This document shows, piece after piece, positions 23,955 to 37,200 of a stretch of 64,000 nt of DNA. Origin of the DNA: Fomitopsis serialis (lineage: Eukaryota > Basidiomycota > Agaricomycetes > Polyporales > Fomitopsidaceae). The stretch's first letter is position 1. Each line of letters begins with the position of its first letter. Position numbers and translations under genes: made by a program. The notes beneath the pieces were generated by a model. It did not search any database. It worked only from the letters and a program-made list of their open reading frames with translations, and was not told the DNA's origin. The stretch is from NCBI RefSeq assembly GCF_022376445.1, contig NW_025954983.1, positions 248,001 to 312,000 of the forward strand, in the 5' to 3' direction.

Positions 23955-25410
23955 ATGTCTCGAGCGACAACTGAGTCGAAATCCGTCGTCAGGGAAGCAG
24001 GTGAGCTGTTTCGTCCTCTCGCCTCGTCTCTTGTGGGCCAACGGTAGCTCCACAGGCATGCTAGAACGATGGCATGTCGCCCGTCAAAACCTGGGCGTGC
24101 TCGGTGCTGTCGTCATCTCCGGACGATACACACGTGCCGATGGGAGCATCCTCGACAAGGCCCTTCTCTACGCAGCTCTGGAGAAGGTCATCCACAAGCA
24201 CGGAGCCTTGAACGTATGCGTAGCAGGTGAAGCGACGCCCACACCTGCTTTCGTTCGCTTGGATCGCATCGACTTGGACGAGGTCGTCACTTTCGTTGAC
24301 GGAGACTTGCGCGAGGTCCTTGAGGCCGAAGTTGCCAAGGGATTCGACATGACTCGGCCTCTCTGGCGAATCCTGGTGGTGCCAGATGGCACTGTTAACT
24401 TCAGCTTCCACCATGTGATCGGGGACGGACAGAGCGGGATCGCCTTCCACCGGACACTGCTCGCCGCTCTGAACGAGATGGGCGAAACCTCCCCTCCTCA
24501 CTCGGCTGTCGTATCAACTTCGGCTAAAGTCACACTTGTGCCACCTATCGAACAGGTCGCGAACCTTCATGTCTCGCCTTTCAGGCTCATCCGCGAAATC
24601 ATCAAGATGCTTGTCCCCGCTTCCTGGACCGCGGCCTATTGGGCGTGGACCGGCTATCCCTGTCCATCAGAACGTAAACTCACGGCCAACCTACGACTCC
24701 TGTACCACAAGCCGGAGGCAGCGCATCGCATTTTGCAAGTCTGCAGGGCTCATCAGACGTCGCTGACGGCTCTCATGCACACTTTGGCAACGCTCATCAT
24801 CTCCGAGTACCTCGCCGAAGACCCGTCAAATACCGGCAGGTACACTTCCATATCGACATCTATACCCGTCTCCCTGCGCGCTTTCGCCAAAGCACCCCCG
24901 GGCGTGATGTGCAACTATGTCTCGACCCACTTCTCATTCCCTACTCTCATAAAGCGGACGCCATCTACCGATAGATCGTGGCTCAGAGAGTTCCCCTGGG
25001 ACAGCACGAGTGAGCTATCGAAAACACTGCGCAAGCAGCAAACACACTCCGCCGAGAGCTTAGGCATGGTCAAGTTCATCGGGGACTTCGAAGCATACCA
25101 CATGAACAAGCTCGGGAAGAAGCGCGACTACACCTTTGAGATCTCCAACGTCGGGCGGTTCCCGGGTGGTGCTGAGACTCCAGGGGGGGATACGGGATCG
25201 TCGGCGTGGACCCTCGACGGTGTCTATTTCTCGCAGTCGAACCCATCCTCGGGAGGCGCGATTCACGTGAACGTCGCCGGCGATCCAGCCGGTGGGATCG
25301 GAATCTCAGTGAGCTGGGCCGAGGGCGCGATAGACGATACGTTCGGGGAAGCCTTCTTCGAGGCATTCAAGGAGGGACTCGAGGAGGTCGTTCATCATGA
25401 CATTGCATAG
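23955..25410 (+). CDS. Alcohol O-acetyltransferase-like protein (AATase / condensation-domain superfamily)
   Basis: Exons 23955-24000 and 24056-25410; 466 residues. The first exon gives MSRATTESKSVVREA, then splices in phase to GMLERWHVARQNLGVL, matching the N-terminus of fungal Atf-like proteins. The catalytic HxxxDG motif is FSFHHVIGDGQSG near residues 130-142. The C-terminal half carries GVMCNYVSTHFSF and YTFEISNVGRFPGG, comparable to the NVG-type motif of the superfamily. Family members transfer acetyl from acetyl-CoA to alcohols or sterols, often making esters in the cytosol or at lipid droplets. The acceptor here is unknown; a terpenoid alcohol is one possibility because of the nearby sesquiterpene synthase, but this is inference from distance only. 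Confidence 0.85.
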
Positions 25411-26248
25411 GCGCGGCGCACGGCGGTAGGTTCCCCATGCTCCCCGCACGCTCTGCTCGGCCGGCTCACCCCTTCCCCCACGACGCAGGTCGTCGGCGGG
25501 TGTACACTGCTTCCCTTCCTCGGGCTTCCGAGCTTAGACACGTTCTCGCGCCCTCTCCTGAACCTAACTGCATGGAGAACTTCTTTGCGGCAGGTGATGC
25601 CTGTGTGTCCTACCGAGTTGATCTCGGAGGTTTCTCGAACTAAATAGTGATCCAGGTTAGTGCTGATGCCCGCATTCGGACCTATAGACACCTGCATTGT
25701 ACGCGACAGGGCGATCTAATCAACCTTGGAGAACCATTGCTATTCTGCCGACCGATCAGTTGCTCCGCTTCGATTGCACAATCATCAAACGACAACACAA
25801 CGAACAACACAACGAACGCATCAGCACAGTGATTTGTCATATCCGACATAAACTCTACACGCGGCGTCGGAGACTTTGAACAATTAGATCCCTCGTGTCT
25901 TCCAGCAGCTGTCTGCTGCGCGAACACCTCCGGAAGAGGTGGCCCCGCTTTATCGACGATGCCGTTTCAAAGGCGACCCGGAGGGAATACGGCTGGAGTA
26001 CCCGCATTGCAAGCATTCGTGTCAGATTAACTCTGATATAGCCGTCTTCTAGCTCCAGAAGACAGTACATTGGAGCTTCGGGAGCACCTCACGTCTTCCC
26101 TGGGCAGGAAGTCCATGAACGCAATCATCTCCTATGAAGGGCATGCGGAAACCGCGTGCGTCGACCGCAGACCGAACTATATTGGTCTGTCTGAGAATCA
26201 CAATCAACAAGTACAACGCACAGTGTTATCCAAACAGAACCGTACAAC
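25411..26248. other. Intergenic stretch between convergent genes
   Basis: 838 bases. Contains a short direct repeat of ACAACACAACGA at about 25790-25815. No gene recognised. Confidence 0.55.
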
Positions 26249-29200
26249 TCATAAATACAGCATCCGGCCAATGTAATGCTTTTGCCAACACGCATGGCGC
26301 GCATTCAACGTGTCCTCCCAGCTACACGTACATCCAACGACCAAGGTCCTCTGCCCACCCTGACAGAGAGCCAGCGTCGACGCCCCGGAAGTTCTCCTTA
26401 AGGGACTTGCGCACAGAAGGCACAGCATGTGAATCGTCCTCGAAAGGAGTCTCGGGGGCGTGGCCAGACCAGCCTCGTCGTACTCCTTGTTGTATGGCGA
26501 GAGGATGCCGAGGCCAGACCCGCCGACGGACGTCGTGTAGGTCCTGAAGCTAGCGTCCTCAAGCGCGGAGACCAAGGCCTGCAGGGCTGTGTCGCTGAAA
26601 TCTGTAGGGCTTCTGTGAGCTTCATTCATTATTGTCAGCGGGATGCGACTTGCCGTCTGGGACAAGCGTGACCGCGCATCCACCACCGCCGGCACCGGTG
26701 AGCTTCGTGCTCAGGCCAAACTGGTTGGCGGCAGTAGTCGACCGAATGAGCTCAAGCGACGGGTGCGATACGCCCAGTGACACCAAGTGGGCATGGTTTT
26801 CATTGATCAATGCCTACAAAGAGGTCACTTAACTGTTTCACCCAAGGGGAGTAAATGTCGTACCGAGAGTGCGTCAAGCAAAGACGATCGAGGTAGCTCA
26901 GGATCAGCCAGAGCTCGACGTGCCTCATCGCTGATAGCTTGGATGGCATCCATGATCTTGTTGATGACCTCGGGCTCCTGATGATAAAAACACCTGTAAG
27001 TCATACCATCTCCGGGCGATTAAGGGCACTCACCTCCGCCTTCTTCAAGGCGACGCCCGCCACAAGCTTCTTCGTATCACGCGGGACCCTCGAGTCAACA
27101 AGCAGGAAGCGCAGCGACTTGAAGCTGACGACAAGCACAGAGAACAAGGGTCAGCACCTCCTTCGCCTCTAATTCATGCACCACTCACCCTTGAATCTGC
27201 TCCATCCCGCTCTTCTTCCCGAACCCAGGACGTGTATACGCCAACGCCCCACCAAACACAGCCACCGAGTTGTCGACGCCGCTTGGGTTCCCGTGCAGCA
27301 CCTTCTCAGCGACGAACGCCCAGCGGTTCACCTCCTCAGCGGTGTCTGGCGGTATAGCACGACGACCCTGATGCGACATGTGCAGGTGTCCCGGGTCGTC
27401 CGCGCCCGCAGGACGCGTGGGAGCGGGGAGGGGCGGGATCTTGATACGCTGGTGCAGGAGCAATAGCGCCGTAGCAATGCACGCAGAGTATGACGCAGAT
27501 GACCCAAGACCCGCGCCGACAGGGAGGGTCGAGCGCACAGCGAAATTGAACGACGGCCTCTCACCGCCATGCGCCATCATCATATACAGGTACAAGAATG
27601 CGATCCCAGCTGCGTGCGCGCCTTTCGGTATGTCTGACGGCGCTGGGAGCGCACGGGCAATGATGGCATCCACGAGCTTCTGATCGAGCAAGTCCGTATG
27701 ATGCTCTCCTGGTAGCACCGGCGTGACGGCGTCCCAGGGGAGGTCGTCCAGGTCCCACTCGTGGACGTAATCGCCGATGTCCGTCATCTGAAGCGACAGC
27801 TTGTTATCGTGTCGGGGCGACGTCACGCCGTAGCAGCGGAGATCCACCGACGCTGCGATCGCCGTCTGCGGGTGGGCATCCGAATCAGTCGGGGCTAGCA
27901 AAGTGCGAGAGTGGCTGACGTACGACTCCATGCACGACCGCGTGCTCGCCGAAAAGGATGACTTTGCCCGGGGCGCTGACGAACCACTCCCGGTCTTCCC
28001 TGGGCCTGTTCGTGAGCGACTGGTTGAAGGCAAGCTTCTCGACGGCGCGGCTGATGGGGTTCGGCAGGCGGACATACTCATCCGCGGCATACGTGATGGC
28101 GCCGGCTCCCATAAGAGCGTGCTGCAAGTCGTCCAAGAGATCCGCAGGGTCCTCGATTCCAACGCATAGGCGAATCAGGTCCTCAGGAAGACCGCGAGCG
28201 GCGCGCGTAGCAGGGTCGATGGACGCATGCCTTGTGACGAGCAGTGAGACCGGGGATTTCGCAATGCACATAACGAAGGGACTCACGACATAACGCAGGG
28301 CATGCTGATGAGGCTGTTGACGCAGCCGAAGCTAACACTGATCCCCCACAGACGAGTAGCACCGACAATGCGCTCGCTGAGCTCCTTGTCACCGGTCTCA
28401 AAGGAGAGCACGGCGCCGTACCCTATTGAATGGCGTGAGTTGGAATGACTAACAGACCGACTGAACACACGCACCATCAGCGATGCGCTCGTGGATTTCC
28501 CTGCCAGGGTGGTTTGGTAGACCAGGATAGTGCGTGACGAAGCCAAGGCGGGAGAGAAGCTGGGCGACGAGCATAGCGGTCGACTGCTGACGGTCCATTC
28601 TGATAGCAAGTGTTTTGACACCCCGCAGGAGCAGGAAGGAGTCGAAGGGCGTAAGAGCATTCCCAACCGAGTTGATCATGAACGCAATTTGCTGTAGTGC
28701 CCATGTAAGTAGACAGAACCAATAGCACGAAGAATGTGTGTACATACCTTGCCGAGGTCGTCTCGGTTGCAGGTAATGATCCCAGCCATGAGATCATGAT
28801 GTCCGCTAAGGTACTTGGTCGCACTGTCATAGACGATGTCCGCACCGTGCTCGAGCGGACGCTGGAGGTACGGGCTCATCATCGTGTTGTCCACCACGAT
28901 GACCGCATCCTGGCACTTCTCTTTCACCATAGCGCTGATCCGCGCAATGTCCACAATCTTCAGTAGTGGGTTCGTAGGTGTCTCCAGCAGTACCATAGCG
29001 ACCTTGGGGGTGAGGTGAGGCACAAGGGTGGTGGGGTCGGTCGTGTCGACATGGTGCACTGTGATGCCCATGTGCGTGCGCAGGTAGGTGAGGAGACGGT
29101 GCGTGCCGCCGTAGATGTCATCTCCGGCGATGAGCTCATCCCCGGGCTTGAGAATGCGGGTGATGATGTCAAGACAGGCCATGCCGGAGGAAACAGCGAA

Positions 29201-29606
29201 AGCATGTTCAGCTGAGGAGATCTTGGCAATGTGGTGTTCTATGGGGGTGCAGTTAGAGGGGTATAATCAGACATCGCACAAGCAGCAGACGCGAGAGAAC
29301 AGCGCAGTTCACACTCTCGCGTACAACACAAGGTGCATTCCACTCACCCAAATGAGTCCTAGTGGGGTTCCCACTCCGGGTATAGTCATACTGTCCACCT
29401 ACACCCTTGAAGGTCGCCGTCTGGTAGATGGGTACACTGGAGCTCCCATGCTGGTCCTTATGGTCCGCGTTGGGGGTCTCCACCGTCGCACACAGCGTCG
29501 AGAATCTATAGGGCTGCCTCGCGCGGGGCAGTGACGGCGACTCCGGCTCAGGCGTCGGGAGGTCCTCAGGCATCCTGAGCTTGTGCGGCGTTCCGTCTGC
29601 AGACAT
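26249..29606 (-). CDS. In-frame fusion: cystathionine beta-lyase-like domain followed by mevalonate kinase
   Basis: Ten exons: 29606-29348, 29238-28748, 28691-28475, 28422-28287, 28230-27924, 27865-27189, 27124-27034, 26977-26864, 26813-26654, 26601-26249; 934 residues as read. Residues 1-407 are a PLP lyase of the Cys/Met metabolism family: DDIYGGTHRLL, the Schiff-base Lys228 in YDSATKYLSGH, and SLISMPCVMSHAS + GIEDPADLLDDLQHAL, closest to cystathionine beta-lyases (cystathionine to homocysteine). Residues 451-934 are mevalonate kinase: SAPGKVILFGEHAVVHG, the GHMP ATP site PVGAGLGSSASYS, and TKLTGAGGGGCAV. Both sides of the junction lie in one uninterrupted exon (28230-27924), joined by about 43 linker residues with no stop. 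The only nearby Met that could start a separate kinase is Met408. One intron (26602-26653) has a GC donor. The last about 60 codons read out of family frame, as if one C is missing at 26454-26458. Confidence 0.85.
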
Positions 29607-29770
29607 AGTGGACGGACAAACAGTCGTGCAGCGGAGAAGGGAGACAGTGACGATAAGGCAAAGGCGGTGGGATGACTCGTTTTAATGCTTCCCGCTGTGA
29701 GATGGTGTCGGGTGAGCAAAGTGGTTTTAGCGGGGCAGTCGAGCCACTCTGCAATACATGCCCATCCCGA

Positions 29771-29785
29771 TCACGTGTGACGTCG
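29771..29785. promoter_or_regulatory. TCACGTG and TGACGTC sites in the shared promoter
   Basis: TCACGTGTGACGTCG lies 165 bases before the lyase-kinase start and 74 bases before the Vps71 start; only 252 bases separate the two start codons. TCACGTG is the classical Cbf1 core of fungal sulfur and methionine genes, and TGACGTC is a CRE-like bZIP site. A TGACTC half-match to the Gcn4 site is at 29673-29678. Confidence 0.55.
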
Positions 29786-29858
29786 ATCGCGCAATCGCGC
29801 GTCCTCAACGCGCTCCCATGATCGCGCTCTCCCTCCACCGCGTCTACGCCTGACCGCC

Positions 29859-30522
29859 ATGGCTCCGCGAAGACAACGTGAGTACTCTCTCAGGTCTCGT
29901 GTATCTCATATGCTCAACTACGGTGGCAGACAGCACAACGCCAGACACAGGTAGCTGCGTCGTACCTCGACCCAGAGGTCATCGCAAAGCGCACGAAGCG
30001 CCATCTCGACGAGCTCGAGGTACGTGCCAGAGTGTCTCCTCTTCCTACACCTATTCAACGCTTGTGACTCCAGAAATCAAACTATGCGGAACAGTCTGCC
30101 GGCCTTGAAGATGACGACGACGCCCCGGGCGGCCGCTCCGTGAAGGGCAAGGCGCGCCAATTCGTCATCTCCGACAAACGCGAGTGGCCGGGTATGCCCA
30201 AAAAGAAGTCGAGCCACAACGTCCGCACGGCCGTGCTCTACAAGAAGAATCTGGAGAAGCTCATCGACGAGTCCGTGAGTGTTCATCCAAGCGACCCCCT
30301 AAGCCATGGTTCACGGTGACTCAGGGCATCGCGAATTACCCGCCCGAGGTGCCCACATATCTCAGTGCTGCAGCACCTCCGCCACGGGAACCTCCACGCC
30401 TGATTTGTTCGGTTTGTGGGTATTGGGGCAAGTACAAGTGCAGGAAGTGCGCAATGCCCTACTGTGACCTCAACTGCGAGGGCGTGCACAACGAGACACG
30501 CTGCGAACGCCGGGTCATGTAG
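29859..30522 (+). CDS. VPS71: SWR1 complex subunit Vps71 / ZNHIT1 (zf-HIT protein)
   Basis: Exons 29859-29877, 29934-30019, 30074-30274, 30325-30522; 167 residues. The C-terminal HIT zinc finger is complete: CSVCGYWGKYKC, then RKCAMPYCDLNC and HNETRC, giving the expected Cys/His pairs. The middle has QFVISDKREWPG and KKKSSHNVRTAVLYKKNLEKL, typical of ZNHIT1 proteins. The protein is a subunit of the SWR1 remodeller that loads histone H2A.Z, in the nucleus. The first intron ends at GGCAGACAG rather than the earlier AG because only that acceptor keeps frame. The gene is divergent from the lyase-kinase fusion and convergent with MET2. Confidence 0.92.
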
Positions 30523-30891
30523 GTCTGGCGACGGCAGCATATGCCTTGTCGCACAGTCGAGAGTTCCCCCCGTTGCAAGCTGCGGGATGGACTGTTGCAG
30601 GGTTCACATGACGATATCTCGAGGTGATGAGAAATCCCGGACGCCCACTCTGCGCGTTCACCAAGCAGCTGCCACCATTCAAGAGGTGGCTTGTCTATTG
30701 CGGCCGTAGCTCTCGCTTTTCTGTGATACAGCGCAGTATCACTTAATGAGTGTGCATTGAAGAGACGAGAGGATTACTTTGCTAATCAGGAACGAAGGTG
30801 GAAAACAAGCGCTGTGTAATATCTAGCCATGTTGAAGACGTGATAGATAACCTCGTTTATACGACAGTTGGGTAGTCGTTCCATATACTTC
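30523..30891. other. Intergenic stretch between convergent genes
   Basis: 369 bases between the stop codons of Vps71 and Met2. No feature recognised beyond expected 3' untranslated regions. Confidence 0.6.
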
Positions 30892-32333
<1,442 letters not shown>

Positions 32334-32655
32334 CCTAGAACGGTCAAGTTTCTTCGCTGTGCGCGCTCGTCGACGTTCGATGGTTGTCCGAGTAACTCGG
32401 AGTAGTAAGAGTAGTTGTTTAGTGGTGCTTTGCGAGACGGGATGCTATACGAGCTTGGTCTGATCTCTACCGTCCAATGGCCTATGGCTCATATTACGGA
32501 AGGGCTGGGAACAGTGCGCGAGCAGCGAGTCTGAGACTCTGGGGAGGAGAGAGGTGAGTGACGACGCGCGCGATGGAGTCACTTCGATGGGAAATCTGTG
32601 AATTTGACGACCAGCCCATTCGCGGGCCGCCGAAGCCCGATCACAGTCAAATTCA

Positions 32656-33766
32656 ATGTTGCCCTTCGCCTCCCGCATCCACCTCGGCACGGGTTCTGTC
32701 CTCGCCATCGCCCTCTCGGTGCTCTTCGTCTCTCGCAGGCTCTTGCGACGCGCGAGTCGCGCGAAGAAGGTCAGGAGAGAGGATGAGCGGGTCGTCATTC
32801 TGGGAGCGTCGAGCGGCATCGGACGCGCCCTAGCACACGAGTATGCACGCAAAGGCGCGCGAGTGTGCGTTACCGCTCGCAGGCACGATGAACTGAAGAA
32901 GGTCGTCGACGAGTGCAAGGCACTGCAGCACACTGCAGACGTCGCTGATCAAAAAGATGCAACAGTACTCAGCGTTGCTGCGGACTTCACAAACGTGGAC
33001 GACATGGTCCACTTGCGGGACGTGTTAGAGCATGGTACGCCTTACCGTCGCATCCGTCAGTGCGGTATCGATACTATGGTGATGCATCAGATTGGAGCGG
33101 GCTTGACACGCTAGTTGTCTGCGCGGGCGTGAGCGCACTTCGACCGTTGATGGAGGTTGCCGGTCTCGAGCGAGACGGGCGGTCATTCACGCCCTCCCAA
33201 GCGACAATGGAAGGCATCAAACACACAGTAGACGTCGCAAGCAAGGCTGTGAACGTCAACTACATTGGACCACTTGTGTCTGCAGTCACACTGGTACGTC
33301 ACCCTGCAGCTCCCCATACTCACTAAGATTCATAGCGCGTCTGCAGCTCCCTCTCCTCCAGCGTAGCTCACCCTCACCCTCCGTCCTCCTGTTGTCCTCT
33401 CTCGCTGCCCTCGTCCCCGCTCCCACACGCGCCCTCTACGGCTCCTCCAAAGCCGCCTCCCTCATGCTCTACCAATCCCTCGCCATCGAGCACCCGGCCG
33501 TCACCTTCACCTTCGCCATCCCCGCCACCGTCCGCGGCGACTTCCGCGCGTCCGCCGTTGATGGCGGATCTGTGCGTGAGGCGAATCCCAACACACATGG
33601 TGCGAGGCCGGAGGATGTTGCACGGAGGTGCGTACAGGCTGTGGACGCGGGGGAGAAGTTTGTGTGGATACCATATATGTTCAGCAAGCTCGGGCAGCTC
33701 TTATATTGGGTCTTCCCGGGCTTCGTAGAGGGAATGGCGAGTAAGAAGTACAACTTCGCTGCATGA
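32656..33766 (+). CDS. Membrane-anchored short-chain dehydrogenase/reductase (DHRS7-like)
   Basis: Exons 32656-33034, 33091-33293, 33347-33766; 333 residues. A hydrophobic N-terminal anchor (SVLAIALSVLFVSRR) is followed by a basic stop-transfer stretch and the SDR cofactor motif VVILGASSGIGRALAHEYARKG. The catalytic YxxxK is YGSSKAA, preceded by VLLLSSLAALVP with the active-site Ser. The C-terminus has a second hydrophobic patch (LGQLLYWVFPGFVEGM). Such proteins face the cytosol or lumen of the ER and reduce steroids, retinoids or keto-lipids; the substrate here is not known. The acceptor of the second intron is the CTGCAG at 33341-33346, because the earlier AG gives a different frame. It is divergent from MET2 with 322 bases between start codons. 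Confidence 0.85.
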
Positions 33767-34242
33767 TCGTATGTAATATATAGGATGCATGGCCACAGAA
33801 TCCACTGGGTGCATACTGCCTACACACGGATTTGCCCTCCCTTACAACAAGATAACCTCGCGAGATGCGGTGCCATACGATTGTGCACTGTCTGGGATGG
33901 CACGGACCACCAACTGCATGAAATGAAGACGGCGATCACATCTATTGCAATGGTGCTTCGGCATCAAGAATCCGTATTGTATCATAATATGTGGCTAGAA
34001 CGAGGGCTAAGTGGCTACAGTGGTGTGAGGATGCAAAGGACAAGAGCATGGGGCGACATCATTACGAGGAGCAAGCAGCGATAGAAGATATGCTGTACAT
34101 AGTGTGCGTAGCAGTGGTGTCATGAGACAAAAACAAGGGGGTATGCCCGAGAATACTATATAGGATGAGCAATGCGACAGGGATGGATACCGATGTGACG
34201 GTGTACGTCTTCGCCAATAGACATTCGAGTAGGATAGGGCCT
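33767..34242. other. Intergenic stretch between convergent genes
   Basis: 476 bases between the SDR (+) and the histidine kinase (-). No feature recognised. Confidence 0.6.
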
Positions 34243-37200
34243 TCACGAGACGATGCCTAGCTTCTGGAACATGGTGTCCAAAGTTTTGAATGCAACTGGC
34301 TTGACCATACTGGGGCAAACTCTCTCAGTGACACACGCGCCAAGTCAGATAAGACTACCCACTAGCCATCCACGCCAGCCTCAAAGGCGCGTCGTTTGTC
34401 TTCCAGAGACGACATGCCAGTAAGCGCCAGAATCCGGGCTGCAGGTAGCTTCTGGTCAGAACCTTCTGATGACGGGTTAGCAAGCTTTCGCGTAGTCTCG
34501 ATCGATCGCATCTGTATAGTAGCGCTAACGCCTGAATAGAGATCTGTCAGGAAGTAAGTTCACCGGAGAAACATATTGGACCCACCATCAAGCACCGGCA
34601 TAGACAAATCTACTAAAACCACGCTAGATGCATCGTCAGATCGCGTACGGGAAAAGCGGTCAAATGTCCTTACTCAAAATGACCGTCGGTCTCGAATATA
34701 CGAACACCTTCCAGCCCGTCAACGGCCTCGCGAAATTCATGGCCCTATCCCGTTTTCAGCCTTATGTCAGAGCCCCTCAAGCATAGTTCTCACCTTGTTC
34801 CTGAGCCATTTTATTCTGTTGGAAATGGTCAGTGTCGTTTAGTGTGGACACTATCTCCACACTCACAGCAAGTTTCGCAATATGCTGTTGTCTTCGATAA
34901 CTAAGACGCGCAAGGCACTTCGGACGCCAAGTGAACCAATAGACGATTTAAGCAGCGTTCCACTTGTACCGATGTTGACCGTGGGGCTAGCCGAATTTGG
35001 CGAGGATGGTGCCGAGTCCGGAGGTTCAGGCTCAATGCCGTCCATGTCTTCTGGAGGGGTCGTCATATGCGACCAACTAGCTCCTGGATGAGCCGTCGCG
35101 GCGCGCAGGCCTAGAGTTGGCCGTGCCTTCTTGTGCACTTGCATAGTGGTCTCCTCTGAGAAGCGGCGAGGTAGCGTAGAGTAGACACCCTCGTCCGAGA
35201 GCGCAGCTGGACTGACTGGCTGAGGCGATTCTGGCCGGCCGTGCAGCGCGGAGTTCTTCTTGGTACCTTGACCGAACGTCAACACATGCAAGCACAGCTT
35301 CAGCGCAGCATGTAGTCGAACGGGGCCGACAGGCTTGTACACAATCCTGCAGAAGCCTCCGATGCGCTCGTACTCGCCAACCATGTTCATCAAACGGGGA
35401 TCACCCCGCAGCGAGGAGAGAATAATGAATGGCCGGGATCCGTCCTTGTTCTCGATAGCTTGCGTAATCGGCTCGAGGACCTCGTTCACAATGACGAGTT
35501 GACCAGGTTGATCGTCTTCAGCGATGTCGAGGCCCCACCGCGAAGACAGATATGACGTGGTGACGGTGCGTAAGAGTTGCACCCCGCGATGCGGGTCTGA
35601 GAACCCGAGAAGGGAAATCAGAGGACGATTGAGGGACTCGTACACCTTGATCAAATCTTCATCGGCTGCTCGAGCGTGAGCATCCTCGAGCACCTCGGCG
35701 GCAAAGGTGATCTTAATCTCGGTACCAACGCCCTCGGCACTCCAGACATCTACCTTCCCGTCAACGCTCTTCGAACGAACAATGCTGTTGACAATTGCAA
35801 GACCCAATCCTGTGCCTGTCTGCAGAGGATTCTCTTGAGAGAATGGGTGGAACAGTTGGTTCTGGGTCATAGTCAGTAAGTTTCTATATGCGAACACAGG
35901 CCAGGTATACCTTCAAGAAATTTTGGCTGATCCCCTGGGAAAAGTGTCAGACGGGTGGGATATGTACACGGTGCTAAACTCACCTTCCCGGTGTCTATGA
36001 CGGAGAGCTCTACCATGACTTTGTTCTTCGCATTATCGTCGCCTGTTGGAAGCTGACGAAGCATGACATGTACATAGCCATCCTGCAGATAGTATGCATC
36101 GGCACCTCACAAGCTCCACGGACACCACACTTACAGTCGTAAACTTCAGACTATTCCCGAAAACGTTCATCAAGATCCGACGAATGCCACCCTTCTCACA
36201 GAGAAAGGTCCAACCCTGGAAGCGAGCATGTGAACATCGGCCGGATAGAACATGACAAGACTCTCACAGTTTTACTATGCCCAATGTCGAGAACGGTCTC
36301 GACATGACGCGGACGCGGGTCCGCAAGCGCACTTGAGCGGTCCGCCTTGGGAGGTGAGTACACGCTGCCAATTTCAGACGTGAACATTCTCGCTCGATGC
36401 CCAATCCAGCATCCCTCCGTAGCCTCCTCGACCAATTGCATCAAATTGACTCTGCGCTATAAGTCAGGGTCGGCACCAAAAGTGATTGTGACAAGACGAC
36501 ATACCGGCTGTGATGAATGGTGTGTTCTACGCCTCCGGCTTTCGAGTTGCCGCTCAGCTTCGTGAAGTCTAACACATGGTTCACGGTCTCGACCAAGGAC
36601 GTCCCACACGCCTGAACCGTCTGTAGGAAGGACGCCTGGCTGTGATCCAGTGGCGTGTCCGACAGCAACTCCGCAGACGCCAGGATCTGGGTCAGAAACG
36701 AAGTGAGCACGGCGACCTTTAGGCGCTGAAGAGCTGGCTACATACACCGTGCAACGGGGTTCGCAGCTCATGCGATATGCTGTAAGTCGAAGCTCAAAAA
36801 ACGGAGCGCTCTCAAACAGGCGATGAAGAACGTACTTGGAAATGAAGAGGCTCTTAGCTTTGTCGGCAAGAATCATCCTGCGCTTCAACACTGCCGAAAG
36901 GATGATGACACCTGATACGAAATGTCAGTGAACAAGCGGCGTCGCTTCACGCAAGGAACCTACCTATCGCACGAAGGTATGACAACTCATGACCCTCAAG
37001 CTACGCCGTGAGTCAGCAAATGCTGTCAAAGCCTCGAACATAGTTCCACTTACGAAAGGTGTCGTGCGTTCACCAGTGCTGTACGCGCAGAGCAACGCGA
37101 ACGGCTGCTTGTCGATGTTGAAGATAGGGACGACTGTCACAAGATCAGATCTCGCCAATTGACAACGTATAACCGTGCTAAGACATACCAAGTGCATACT

